Assembly: GCF_027580225.2 (NCBI RefSeq)
Contig: NC_073340.2
Span: 34,356,501 to 34,420,500 of the forward strand
Source: Misgurnus anguillicaudatus
Lineage: Eukaryota > Chordata > Actinopteri > Cypriniformes > Cobitidae
Direction of reading: 5' to 3'
Length of the DNA stretch: 64,000 bases
In this document: positions 52,001 to 62,645 of the stretch, in pieces
Layout of the letters: each line of letters opens with the position of its first letter
Numbering within the stretch: the first letter of the stretch is position 1
Translations under genes and position numbers: made by a program
Notes under the pieces: generated by a model
Database searches by the model: none
What the model was told of the DNA's origin: nothing
What the model saw: only the letters and a program-made list of their open reading frames with translations

Positions 52001-54947
52001 CGTACCGAATCTCACTAAGCAAACGTTCAAACAGGCGCTATCTTTACTAATCGACTGCAGATTTAAATATAATACATATACATTCTCGACTGAACTAATC
52101 TTAAAACTACACTTTGTGACCAAGAAACGCTAATATAAAGTACAGCTTTTCCGTCCATTGAGTTGTTATGAGCTTCAAAGCAGCCGAAAGTTTTACCTGT
52201 CATTCTGGCCCCCCTAAAATCCGTGGCGGAAGAAGTAGTTCTCAAACAAAGAGGCTATAAAATAACTCCGTTGTTCTTTTCTAGTTTTCGTTTTTCAAAC
52301 GTGTGCCGTCGAACTGTTGTATAAAAGCAATATCGCTCTCGGAGTCGTGTGATATAGCTCTATATCATCACGGCTGTGATTGCCTCCGGCACTCGGGCAG
52401 CCTAATCACAGCCGTGATGATATAGAGCTATATCACACTCCTACTCGAGCAATATTGCTTAAATAAGATGTTCAAAATGCCACTTTGTAGGTGTGAGCAA
52501 AAATGTGCTGTTTTGGGTGTGTCCTTTTAAATGTAAATGAGCTGATCTCTGCATTGAATGACAGTGCAGATTAATGGGTTGTATTATCTCCTTCTGACAT
52601 CACAAGGTGAGCCAAATTTCAATGAGCTAGTTTTTATATGCTTGCCGAGAATGGTTTACCAAAACTAAGTTACTGGGATGATCACATTTTCTAGGTTAAT
52701 AGAAGCACTGGGGACCCAATAATAGCACTTAGAGATAGATCAAGTCAGATTTTCACGAAATGTCCCCTTTAAACAACGTGGGGCTAAAAATAGCAAAAAA
52801 TGCACCTGCACTTTAGAAATGGCTGGGTTATTTTTAAGCAATGGTTGGTAAATACTGGACAGAACACATGCTGGGTAAAAAAATTAACTAAATGTTGGGT
52901 TGTTGTTATGCAACCATGGGATATAATAACCTAGTAGTTGGGTTTAAACAACCCAGCATTGGGTCAATTTTACCTGAGCGGTGTGTTCTGTCCATTATTT
53001 ACCCAACATTAAAAATAACCACCCAGCCATTGCGCCAGGTGAAAGATAGAGATATTATCTTTAAGGTTTTACTTTACTCGAGATCAGTCATTGACACCAT
53101 CACCAACTTGATTAATACAACTATTATCAATAAAACAATATAGATATGAAAAAAATAGTTTTGTGTATTATATAATATTATTACAGGTTAAGCACAGAAA
53201 GTTGTATTATTCAATTTTTTATCCATTTGTAAACACAATGTAATTTGTGTTTACAGTAATCTATGTGAATTACCATAAAATATAATTATGTCTCTAGTAA
53301 ATACACAAACTATTTACAAATCAGTACCAAAATACTGGTCAATTTTGTGACATATGGTTCAGGTTTCTGTCTGATTCTGGAATTATATAACATACCACTT
53401 GTACTGGTTCTACTGGTAGTTGGAGATGTTGTGAAGGGTGCTGAAAAATAATTGCACAGCTGTATCAGGTGATGACTATTGCTTACTATTGACTATTGCT
53501 ACTGTAAGTATTTGGTCTGACAACAATTTAATTTATTTAATTTGATCACAATTCTTATATTATGATCACTAAAAGATCAACATCATGAAATCAGATATTT
53601 AATTCATAAAACACAAATGTAACATTTGGCACAGTTTACAGTGCAGTACAGTACAGTAAAATCAGCAGAACAAGATGTCTGACTGAGGCATCATGATATA
53701 TTTTTACACAAATGTAAATTGTAAATTGTTTTGTTGGGCAGCAGATATATCGAAATACAGCAAATGTGATGGTTTTCAATAATTGAATGATGTTAATACC
53801 TGAAAACATTATGCATAGTCAAAGTTTTACGCTGATGCAGATAGTAGAGATACTGCCGAGACAGAGAGAGTAATGACTTATTTTCCCAGAAATCATGTAA
53901 AAATGTGTATTTGTTTTATAATTTGCAGTTCTATTGTTTTCTTTTCTGTTTGATTTTGGGTATTATATAACATACCAGAAACAGCAGTGGAGTTTCTAGC
54001 AGTTGTATTTCTTGCTGTATACAGTGTATTTACATCTGTGGGGAATGCTGAAAGAATAAACACATACAAACACCCTTTAAAAGCTTTGACTTGCTCAACA
54101 TGCAATCCAATTTGCAGACTTTTGAATTTGAACTTGAATTTGATCAACTTCCTATCTCAATGTCATTTGTGTTTACAGTAATCTATGTGAATTACCATAA
54201 AATATAATTATGTCTTTAGTAAACACACAAACTATTTACACATCAGAACCAAAATAATGGTCAGTTTTGTTAATTATATAACATACCAGTTGTACTGGTT
54301 GTACTGGTGGTTGTGAAGGGTGCTGAAAAATAAACACATACAAACATCATTAAAGACCCTTTGAAAATTATTGACAAGCTCAATGTGTGATCCAATTCAC
54401 AAACTTTGAATTTGACAGTACAAAATGAGTAATCGATATTTCTGGTATGTTTTCCAGAATGTGAAAGATTTGACATTATTTTACATAATTTGATGTAACA
54501 GGTCTATCATTACCTGTTGTTGTTGTTGGTGGTAGTGTTGTTGTTGTTGTTGTTGTTGTTGTTGGTGATATTGTTGTTGTTGTTGGTAGTGTTGTTGTTG
54601 TTGTTGTGTTGTTGTTGTTGTTGTTGGTAGTGATGTTGTTGTTGTTGGTAGTGATGTTGTTGTTGTTGGTAGTGATGTTGTTGTTGGTAGTGATGTTGTT
54701 GTTGGTAGTGATGTTGTTGGTAGTGATGTTGTTGTTGTTGGTAGTGATGTTGTTGTTGGTAGTGATGTTGTTGTTGTTGGTAGTGATGTTGTTGTTGTTG
54801 TTGCACTGGCTATTAAAGAAAAACAGAAGTTTTAATATTAATAGTTAAATAAATACTGTTATTAAAACCTATGACAATGAAGATCTTACTCAGATACAGA
54901 ACTGATATAAACACCAGAAGATTTCGTGAAACTCCAATGATTTCCAT
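45800..54947 (-). CDS. Gene C: secreted mucin-like paralogue with expanded Ser/Thr exons
   Basis: Exons: 54890-54947 (signal, [19 protein letters not shown]), 54514-54809 (TTTTSLP repeats, 296 nt), 54287-54322, 53976-54047, 53396-53440, 49776-49838, 49122-49166 (acceptor destroyed), 47035-47097, 46520-46564, 46167-46181 (micro-exon), 45988-46070 and 45800-45880 (stop TAA). All are phase 1-1 except the ends. There is no NIDO domain. The 296-nt exon breaks the phase, so as assembled the downstream frame is lost; see findings. The C-terminal module reads ENIIGLKMKVTSFLNL, NLAFFVQK, LKDELVNRGMSSDV, ending KTKP. The long gene results from internal duplication of exon pairs. No AATAAA was seen close after the stop. 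Either a functional gene with a repeat-length error in the assembly, or a recent pseudogene. Confidence 0.6.
46167..46181 (-). CDS. Gene C linker micro-exon
   Basis: 15 nt (GCAATCGATGGCCAG) between TTGAATAG and GTAAGT, phase 1-1, adding NRWP. Same slot as 6565-6579 of gene A, which there precedes the NIDO units. Confidence 0.5.
46520..46564 (-). CDS. Gene C Ser/Thr exon, type P, copy 3
   Basis: 45 nt, phase 1-1, reading PFTTSPTTSRTSTS. Copies at 49122-49166 and 53396-53440. Confidence 0.6.
47035..47097 (-). CDS. Gene C Ser/Thr exon, type F, copy 3
   Basis: 63 nt, phase 1-1, reading FPKYKSTARSTTARNSTAVS; NST is a possible N-glycosylation site. Confidence 0.6.
47762..48172. mobile_element. 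TIR element with a visible empty site
   Basis: 411 bp, left AGCCCTGTCCCAAATGGC, right inverse GGCCCTGTCCCAAATGGC, flanked by AAT triplets. The duplicated copy of this region at 50500-50520 runs straight through (CCCCTTAATGAGTG), showing the empty site and one copy of AAT. ORFs within it are not a transposase. Confidence 0.75.
48500..48800. repeat. Duplicated segment with CCCAGC/GCTGGG motifs
   Basis: Near-identical to 52770-53050. Contains AACCCAGCATTGGGT and other self-complementary GCTGGGT/ACCCAGC pairs, so it is probably a DNA element carried by the internal duplication of gene C. Confidence 0.6.
49122..49166 (-). pseudogene. Gene C duplicated exon with a dead acceptor
   Basis: Copy of the 45-nt type P exon. 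The donor GTATGT is intact, but the acceptor TTTTTCAG of the other two copies is TTTTTCCG here (position 49168). Skipping it keeps the frame because it is phase 1-1. Confidence 0.65.
49776..49838 (-). CDS. Gene C Ser/Thr exon, type F, copy 2
   Basis: 63 nt, phase 1-1, reading FPTHVNTARNTTARNSTAVS; NTT and NST are possible N-glycosylation sites. Splice sites intact. Confidence 0.6.
50800..52460. other. Insertion in a gene C intron with a strong hairpin
   Basis: Absent from the other copies of the duplicated intron. Starts near 51120 (TCTGATTGGCTAAGAGCTAT) and ends in the inverted repeat at 52347-52438. No convincing gene; likely a non-autonomous element. Confidence 0.4.
52347..52438. repeat. 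Perfect 35-bp inverted repeat with a 22-nt spacer
   Basis: Arms 52347-52381 and 52404-52438 are exact inverses (left starts GTGTGATATAGCTCTATATC). The spacer (52382-52403) is GC-rich. The arm itself contains the smaller palindrome GATATAGCTCTATATC-like core. Confidence 0.9.
53396..53440 (-). CDS. Gene C Ser/Thr exon, type P, copy 1
   Basis: 45 nt, phase 1-1, PFTTSPTTSRTSTS, with intact acceptor (TTTTTCAG) and donor (GTATGT). Confidence 0.6.
53976..54047 (-). CDS. Gene C Ser/Thr exon, type F, copy 1
   Basis: 72 nt, phase 1-1, reading FPTDVNTLYTARNTTARNST then AVS. Three codons longer than copies 2 and 3. Confidence 0.6.
54287..54322 (-). CDS. Gene C small Thr exon
   Basis: 36 nt, phase 1-1, reading PFTTTSTTSTT. 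Acceptor TTTTTCAG, donor GTATGT. Confidence 0.6.
54514..54809 (-). CDS. Gene C mucin-type repeat exon (TTTTSLP)
   Basis: Starts TSATTTTTSLPTTTTSLP and repeats T(2-4)SLP about ten times, then slips at about 54604-54609 (ACACAA) into a Gln frame. The original Thr frame (TTTTLPTTTTISPT) is recovered only by a 1-nt shift. Length 296 nt is not a multiple of three. Donor GTAATG is canonical. Confidence 0.6.
54890..54947 (-). CDS. Gene C signal-peptide exon
   Basis: 58 nt, ATG at 54947 to a GTAAGA donor. [19 protein letters not shown], homologous to the A and B exons. Confidence 0.7.
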
Positions 54948-55442
54948 GATTGCAAAGTCAAAGATGAATCCAGAATGTTCTGTAATCAAAAAGAGCTTTA
55001 TTGTTAGTGTTGTTATGACTAATAATATTTTATGTGAATTTAATCTTAATACAGATCTCTTAAGCCTTATTATTAAACATACAGCTCTGATTTTTAAACC
55101 TGATTAAACGAGTTGCACTTAAAGCTGTTGCAACAATTGCACTGAATTTCATATAAAAAAGTTTTGCTTGGCAACTGCAAACAGTCTAATGTTACACATC
55201 TTTGAGTTATAGCCCTAATGTATATTACTGTAATTGTTTGTTTGGTTATTAATAAGAAATAAATGCAAAAATGTATTGAACATTGCTTTCTATGAAAATG
55301 CTTCTGCACGAAAGCAGTTAAAAATCATAGTTTAATAATACATGTGTGAATAATATCAGATCAAATACAATATACAGTAAATATAAACATACTTAAGACC
55401 AGTAGACATATTAAATATACAGGATAGATATCTTTGACTTAC

Positions 55443-55520
55443 CTCAAACAGGTTAATCCAATGTGCTCTTACACCTGCTGTTTGTTAAACTGCTGAGCAT
55501 GAAGTCTGCTTTTAAAGGTT
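55443..55520 (-). promoter_or_regulatory. Gene C core promoter and non-coding exon 1
   Basis: TTTAAAAG at about 55509-55516, then a short exon ending at GTAAGT (edge 55443). Slightly shorter than in A and B (3 nt missing next to the TATA-like motif). Confidence 0.55.
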
Positions 55521-55630
55521 TCACAACCCCATAAATAAACCCTCCTCTATGAAATAGATTAGATTGCAAGTAGTTGTTGTTAGAATAAAACTTTGTATTG
55601 TAAGTAAGGAATAATTGACGACGGGCCATT

Positions 55631-55704
55631 GAATTATAAGAAAATAATGCACACCCAAGGTGCAATGCGTTACACCGCGGGTGTGCATTATTTTCAAATA
55701 ATTC
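55631..55704. repeat. 26-bp imperfect hairpin in an intergenic repeat
   Basis: AAAATAATGCACACCC (55641-55656) pairs perfectly with 55679-55694, and pairing extends outwards with two mismatches. Part of a repeat running to about 55860. Confidence 0.7.
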
Positions 55705-55869
55705 AAAGAACCAGAGTCAATTATTCCTCTTATACCACGGTTACCACAAACATTGCTCTGGTGCCTATTTTAAGACATTTGACAAGTTAGGTGTGCGGTT
55801 ATCAGAAATTAAGGCATACCCACAGAACATTTCTCAGCCAATCAGAATACAACAGAATTTGTAATTAAA

Positions 55870-57310
55870 TAGGTGAAGTAAATGCAATGCCATAAGTTAA
55901 AGAAAGATAGATATGCTAGCTAGTGTTTCTCCATACTGTAGCATCCCTTATGAAAATATTGTTTTGGTGTATTTATAACTATTACCAAAACTATGTTTTT
56001 TACAACAGTAACCATCATTGTGTAACTATGTATGCAATACTATAGTATGCAAGGATTAAGGATGTTGAGTATGTTAAGGATTCATCTGCACTTATAGTGG
56101 TATATAAAGGTGTACAAAGTGTTGTGTTCAAATGTTAGGGGAGCTGGAGTGATATGTCATGAAATGTCATGAAGTTCAGGAAAAAATTGGTTTGTTTTGT
56201 AATTTTAAGAGCCGTTGTGTAAAGCCAGAGGTGAACAGTAGTGAAGCATTTTTACTTTCTATTTAAAGGTGCAATGTGTAACTTTTAGAAAGATCACTTG
56301 ACAGAAATGCAATATAATCTACATAACTATATTATCAATGAACTGTCTTGTTTCTTTACATTAGAATAAGCCGTTATTATCTACATACACTGCGGGTCCC
56401 CTTAAATGAAAGTCGCCATCATGATTCTACAGTAACTATTTTATAGAACGCGTTTTGTCCCTGCGTTGTCTCAGATGATGAGATGTTTGTCCTGTGGCAG
56501 CTACCATTATGCGTTTTGAAATTGAGGTTGGTTGCAAATCTCACTGCTAGATGCTGTTAAAAACACATTACACCATTAAGTACATTTTCAAGTAGCCTAT
56601 TCAACTTTCATCAACATCAAACAAACATTCCAGAGAATAATATTATAATTTTTATTCCACTACATTTTATAAATATAAATAAGTTTTTGTTTCACATTTA
56701 ATATTTAAGTACATTGAACATCTAGTACTTTCTTACTTTACTACAAGTACTAAAGCAATTAATATGTAATACATTAATTTTAATATTCAATATATTTTTA
56801 ATAGCCTCACTGAAGCATGCATCTGCATTACGTGAAATAGGTAATCTGGGCAAATATTTTTCTATAATTCACATATCATATCATTTCTGGTTTAAGGACA
56901 TTTACTGTACATATATGCCAACATTCATCTGCTCATTCTGTTTTGATGATTATTTATCAGTAATTACCAATGGGCAAACAATGCAATGTTTGTGCTTTAA
57001 TATTTCATCATGACAAAAACTCAACACAAATACACACAACTATCGGAATAAAGAGCAGTGATACAGTAAACAGATGAAATTACAGCTATGTGGTCAATAA
57101 GGAGTTATCATATTTAATGTTTTGGAATATCATTTCTATATTAAAATCGTCATTCTGACAGCTTTTTGAAAACATTTATTATTTTCCACAAATCATTTCA
57201 TCTTAATTCAAGATCACTGAGTGCTTTCGACGTACAGGTTAACAACAAAAATGCCTATAATTGTTTGCTGACAGCAAATTGAGAATTTCTAGAAGTCATG
57301 CAATCTCCAA
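55870..57310. other. AT-rich intergenic DNA, no gene
   Basis: Nothing supported apart from AGTAAAGT-type stretches like those at 43200-43560 (for example around 56640-56760). Confidence 0.4.
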
Positions 57311-57320
57311 AATCTGCAAA

Positions 57321-57377
57321 AATATATATATATATATATATAAATATATAAATATATAAATATATATATATATATAT
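57321..57377. repeat. (TA)n microsatellite with AAATATATA interruptions
   Basis: Simple repeat next to the hAT left end. Confidence 0.9.
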
Positions 57378-57398
57378 TTTCCTTGTAATTGCTCTTAA

Positions 57399-57861
57399 TA
57401 GTGTTGTAGTTCTTGAGACCGGTCTCGGTCTCCAGTTCGGTCTCAAGACGACTTTTTAAAGGTCTTGGTCTCGTCTTGGAATCGACCACATTTTTACTCG
57501 GTCTCGTCTTGGTCTCAGACAAAGAGGACTCGGAATTTTATTTCAAGACCGATCAAGACCACAACTGATGGCACATCACAAATGTATTTCTTATCATTAA
57601 TTTTATGCAGTTTATTCAGATTTGGCATGTGATGTTGATATTGTTTAAGCATTGTTTAAGTTTCTCCCAATCACAATTTTTCTAATTTTATAAAAACACC
57701 TGCATTGTGTTAAGTGTATGGCAAGCATGGAAAGACAGTTCAGAATAAATGGTTAAGTTGATTTCAGCTCTTTAGTGTTTGTTCACTTTTATTTGCTTAT
57801 AGACAAAGATAAATTCCCACATATCTGCAATGCCTTTGATTATTTTATCAATTCTCTGATG

Positions 57862-57899
<38 letters not shown>

Positions 57900-57981
57900 G
57901 CACACTCTTGTCTCGGTCTCGGCCTGTCTTGGTCTTGGTCATGACTTGGTCTCGGTTTAGGTGGTCTTGACTACAACACTA
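57399..57981. mobile_element. hAT element, 583 bp
   Basis: TAGTGTTGTAG at the left and exact inverse at the right; GCTCTTAA duplicated exactly at 57391-57398 and 57982-57989. Subterminal GGTCTCGGTCTC repeats on both sides. Holds an (AC)n tract at 57862-57896. Confidence 0.85.
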
Positions 57982-57985
57982 GCTC

Positions 57986-58190
57986 TTAATTTGCAAGGTT
58001 AAGAAATTGCAGTGTAAAGTTGTTCTGTGACTGTCGGCTGCTACGAGTCAGTGAATCTTCAGATGGGGGCAGTGTTACTCCAAATTCAAGTTTCTGCAGA
58101 CGCTGCAGTCGGGCTCTCGCTGCTTTTTGAGAGATCATAGAGTGATTCATGAGTTCTCGTAACACTTTTTCCGGTCTCTTCCCTGCTTTA
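57986..58190 (-). CDS. Possible last coding exon of an unidentified gene
   Basis: Minus-strand frame from acceptor TTTAAAGCAG (exon edge about 58189) to a TAA at 57986-57988. Residues include KRPEKVLRELMNHSMISQKA then ARARLQRLQKLEFGVTLPP: charged, helical, with normal composition, unlike the random ORFs nearby. A possible upstream exon at about 58300-58350 (SRAKQHCADDNSLDPE) would join in phase via a weak donor (AAA-GTGTTT). I do not recognise the protein; helical DNA- or protein-binding tail is a guess. It may also be chance. Confidence 0.35.
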
Positions 58191-58359
58191 AACACAGAAG
58201 ACTATTAAGAAAAGCTTCCAGTTCATACAGGATTATATGACAGATATGAATTATGGTTATTTCAGGAGCTGTGGGAAAGACTTGTAAACACTTTCGGGGT
58301 CCAATGAATTATCATCTGCACAATGTTGCTTTGCACGGCTCTAAAAACAGAAGATATTT

Positions 58360-59245
58360 TTTAAATATATTAAACGTATATACAGTAGTTTCATTAATTT
58401 GCTCAATAATGTAAGTTATAATGTGAGGCTAACAAAAGCATTACTCCACAAACTGTATAGCAGGAAATATTGTTGTCTTGACAAAGGTTATGTTAGTATA
58501 ATGTCCAAATAGTTGTCAGGGGATTTGCTCTCTTCTCTTCTCTGCTTTAAATGGGAAAATATGACTTACTAGTTAAAGTATTCAAAGTAGATTCACACAG
58601 ATGGAGATGCTAGCAGAATTGCTCTATTTCATTTCTCCCATTTAGTTTCTCTCCTCCCTGTATTATCTGTGGATCACAGGATTTACTTGGCAAAAACAAA
58701 ACCTCAATTTTCCCATCTGTGAAAGTAACAGAAATGCAGCTGTTTTGTTTATTTGCCAGACAATCGACGTTTGTGACTATTCGAAGATGAAAACTTCCGT
58801 TATTTGGTGCATAGTGATCTAAAAGTTACAAAACCGAACGTGACGGGGAGAAAACATTGTGAACTCTCTTGTTTTTATCTTGTGTCTACGACCTGTCACC
58901 TAGCAACGCTCCGTACTGTGTTAATTGCTCAGGAAGCACCTGTGGTTTATAATGATGCTGGTCCTGATGCAAATGTGGAATTCCTTTAATCAAAGCGTAG
59001 AGGAATTAGCATCTCTGTAACTCTACCACCATCTGTAACCTCACTTATAAAGGTTTGAGGTAAATGAGTTTATACTACAGAGCAAAATACACAAGAACAT
59101 TCCTCGTCTTACTGTGCATGACTTTAACAGTGCATGTTATTCAAAATAAAATATCTTTACATGCAACATGGTCAAATAACAGTCCCTAACTATTGCTGGG
59201 GGATACACACCTCTGGAGAGTTCCTATTAGTACCTCAAATGTATA
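58360..59245. other. Intergenic DNA, no supported gene
   Basis: No confident exon. Acceptor-like sites exist on the minus strand near 58550 and 58720, but no open phase links them. Confidence 0.35.
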
Positions 59246-60429
59246 CACTCACTTAAAGTATTATTAGGAACACCATACTAATACTGCGTTTGACCCCCTT
59301 TCGCCTTAATTCTACATGGTATTGATTCAACAAGGTGCTGAAAGCGTTCTTTAAAAATGTTTGCCTCTATTGATAGGATAGCATCTTGCAGTTGATGGAG
59401 ATTTGTGGGATGCACATCCAGAGCACGAAGCTCACGTTCCACCACATCCCAAAGATGCTCTATTGGGTTGAGATCTGCTGACTGTGGGGGTCATTTTAGT
59501 ACAGTGAACTTATTGTCAAGTTCAAGAAACCAATTTGAAATGATTCCAGCTTTGTGACATGGTGAACTTTCCCGCTTGAAGTAGCCATCAGAGGATGGGT
59601 ACATGGTGGTCATAAAGGGATGGACATGGTCAGAAAAAATACTAAGGTAGGCCGTGGCATTTAAACGATGCCCAATTGGCACTAAGGGGCCTAAAGTGTG
59701 CCAAGAAAGCATCCCCCACATCATTACACCACCAGCCTGCACAGTGGTAACAAGGCATGATGGATCCATGTTCTCATTCTGTTTACCCCAAATTCTGACT
59801 CTACCATCTGAATGTCTCAACAGAAATCGAGACTCATCAGACCAGACAACATTTTTCCAGTCTTCGACTGTCCAATTTTGGTGAACTTGTAGCCTCTTTT
59901 TCCTATTTGTAGTGGAGATGAGTGGTACCAGGTGGGGTCTTCTGCTGTTGTAGCCCATCCGCCTCAAGGTGGTGCGTGTTGTGGCTTCACAAATGCTTTG
60001 CTGCATACCTTGGTTGTAACGAGTGGTTATTTCAGTCAAAGTTGTTCTTTGAATCTGTCGGCCCATTCTCCTCTGACCTCCAGCATCAGCAAGGCATTTT
60101 CGCCCACAGGACTGCCACATACTGGATGTTTTTTCCTATTCACACCATTCTTTGTAAACCCTAGAAATGGTTGTGTGTAAAAATTCCAGTAACTGAGCAG
60201 ATTGTGAAATACTCAGAGCGGCCCGTCTGCACCAACAACCATGCCACGCTCAAAATTGCTTAAATCAACTTTCTTTCCCATTCTGACATTCAGTGTGGAG
60301 TTCAGGAGATTGTTTTGACCAGGACCACACCCCTAAATGCATTGAAGCAACTGCCATGTGATTGGTTGATTAGATAATTGCATTAATGAGAAATTTAACA
60401 GGTGTTCCTAATAATCCTTTAGGTGAGTG
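59246..60429 (-). mobile_element. Tc1-like transposon, about 1184 bp
   Basis: Termini CACTCACTTAAAGTATTATT (left) and inverse CACTCACCTAAAGGATTATT (right), flanked by TA on both sides. The transposase pseudogene is on the minus strand. Confidence 0.85.
59310..60290 (-). pseudogene. Tc1-like transposase, broken
   Basis: Longest open part 59491-60120. It shows an HTH region (TTRTTLRRMGYNSRRP), then WTVEDWKNVVWSDESRF with the first catalytic Asp, then GGVMMWGM. The second catalytic block, normally QDNAPCH, reads KRESSPCHKA, so the Asp is lost. A TGA at 59491-59493 splits off PPQSADLNPIEHLWDVVERE. Upstream of 60120 the N-terminal part (from about 60280) is frameshifted. Confidence 0.8.
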
Positions 60430-60431
60430 TA

Positions 60432-60571
60432 GATATCTTGCTTTTTTTGTCTAAAAACTAGACTTAGTTTCTTAGGTCATTTTGCTCAACAAGAAAATGC
60501 ATCTTGACTTAGACATGTGTACTAAAAACGAGACAAAAATATTAAGTAAGAAAGTCATTTTTTGCAGTGTT
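60432..60571. mobile_element. Half copy of the CACTGCAAAAAATG foldback element
   Basis: Matches the right arm of 11469-11935 (TAAAAACTAGACTTA ... TTTTTTGCAGTG). The left arm is missing and the Tc1 right end abuts it. Confidence 0.6.
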
Positions 60572-62640
60572 TGTACAAAAAATTGTGAAATTGCCCAATA
60601 CATGTTTTTGAAAAATACTGCTGAATGACCTTTACTGATAAATAGATCACTGTCCTTTGCTTCTTCATTGTATAAACAGCTGATGCATCTCAAAGGTAAT
60701 TCACATGCGCATGCACGTCCGCAACAGATTTGTCCGGTTCTGTTCTGTAATGAGTGCCGTGCTCCGAAACGAAATCTGCAAAAATGTTTAGCATGCAAAA
60801 TTTACTGAATATCACACATGCACAATTCATTTTCAAATCTCTTTGCTGTTATTCAAAGCGTCAGGCATTCAGGTACTTGAAACAAGAGTCGGCTTTAGCA
60901 GGAAGAGCTTCAGCCCAAGGACACAATGTTAACACAGCAGGAATGCAAGCTCAGCATTCACCTTCAGTCCAAATCCCGGAGGGCCGCGGTCTCTCTTTCA
61001 TACACACAGCAAGCAGTAAATGGCATCCGCTCGAGTGTGTGATCCTAGTATATACTTATTGAACAGAGAAGCACTTGTATCTCAACCAATTGGAAAAGGC
61101 TCCACACACCTACACTGGCCAAAAAATACAGACTTTACATGAAGCACAGTTCTCCTCAAAAACTACATGATACACCTATGCAAAACTATCATTAGACTTG
61201 TCTACCCACGCCATTGTTATTGCCACATTTGGACATATTTTAAGTGTCCGTCCATATTCGTTTTCATTGTATGAGGAATAAACTCGGATTTGCATCTTTT
61301 ATCAGGCAACCTGAAGTGCTTGTATGTAATCATTGTTGCCTTGGTAACCTCTCAGACAAATGAAGTGGAATAGGAGGATTAATGGGTCCGGCTCCACAGC
61401 CTCCACCCAAACCCTCACTAAAGTGGAGAGCTTTTGTTTATCTGTTTGTCTTTTAAAAAAAAGGACCTCTTCAGACTTCTTAAGTAAAGGAAATGGCTCA
61501 TTCTTTTCTACTGTCTTCACTGAATAATGAGAGGGGAAAACAAACACCCAAACTGTAATAAAATCACACATTTCGACTGGAAAAATAAATGCATCCTCGA
61601 GATCAACTAGGTGAGATAGCAGAAAAATTACAGGAAACCCAAACACACATGCACCTAAAGTATCTGCATCACTACACATTACAGCCGAACAAACCAAACA
61701 AACAGGTGTAAAAGTCTTTTCCAACAGGATCAATAATTGAAAAGCATAGGGGTTATTTTATTTTATATGCACAAAAATTGTGCATGGGTGCAAAATAAAA
61801 CAATACTGATGTGAAACAAATAACAATAAAACTGTAATATCTTGAATCAGGTGATCTACTGGAAATTTTGGGGAAATTTTGAAGTTTTTTATCTATTTAC
61901 TGCACAATTACTTAACTAGGCCATAAATTGGCTCATGAAAAAAAACATTTAAAAAATCACTTAAATGTCGATCTTAATTAAATCTAAATAGTTTTTGAAC
62001 ATTGCTCTATGTGTTAGGACCTAGACCTTGGTTTATATGTAGAAATGTTCTAGTTTATAGACGTTTTCAGCAGTAACAATATAAACAAGTGGCTTTCGTG
62101 GTCAACACGTAACTTCCGGTAAACACCGCTAAGATTAAATAACAACAAAGTTCTTTAAATGTGGTTTATTTATATAAGCAAAATAAACAACATAAAGATT
62201 ACCTAGGAAAACAAAACATTTGTTATTTTCGACAAGGTATATGTTCAAGAGTTCAGTTTAGCAACTAGTCAGACCATTAAAAAAACGAAACCGGAAGTAA
62301 AGTTCGGACCAGACATTTATTGCGTCAATGCACGTGCGTCTGATAAAACTGTCTATAATGGATTTCCTTTTTTTTTTGACAAACAAAATTAAAAAAAAAA
62401 ATTTCCCCATTCATACAAAACCCTTTTTTTTTCATTTTCCCATTCATTTTCAATGTGGGATCATTTTGACCCCAAACACCTTAAACGGTATTTGTTTTTT
62501 ACACACCTTTAGAACCACCAAATCAAGCCCAGTTTTTTGTGCATGTTTAGTTTGTTACTTTATCTAAATAATCTGAGTTTCGTGCCCCTGGGATGAAGGT
62601 AACACTTTTAAAAATGAAAGAAAAGCCCCTGGGACCCCAA
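60572..62640. other. Intergenic DNA, no supported gene
   Basis: The 143-codon minus ORF at 61302-61733 has no recognisable domain or splice context. An ACTTCCGGTAAAC / ACCGGAAGTAAAG inverted pair lies at about 62111 and 62290. Confidence 0.35.
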
Positions 62641-62645
62641 ACACT

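Noticed and set aside
61302..61733. 143-codon minus-strand ORF
   Set aside because: No recognised domain, no splice context, low-complexity start; consistent with chance.
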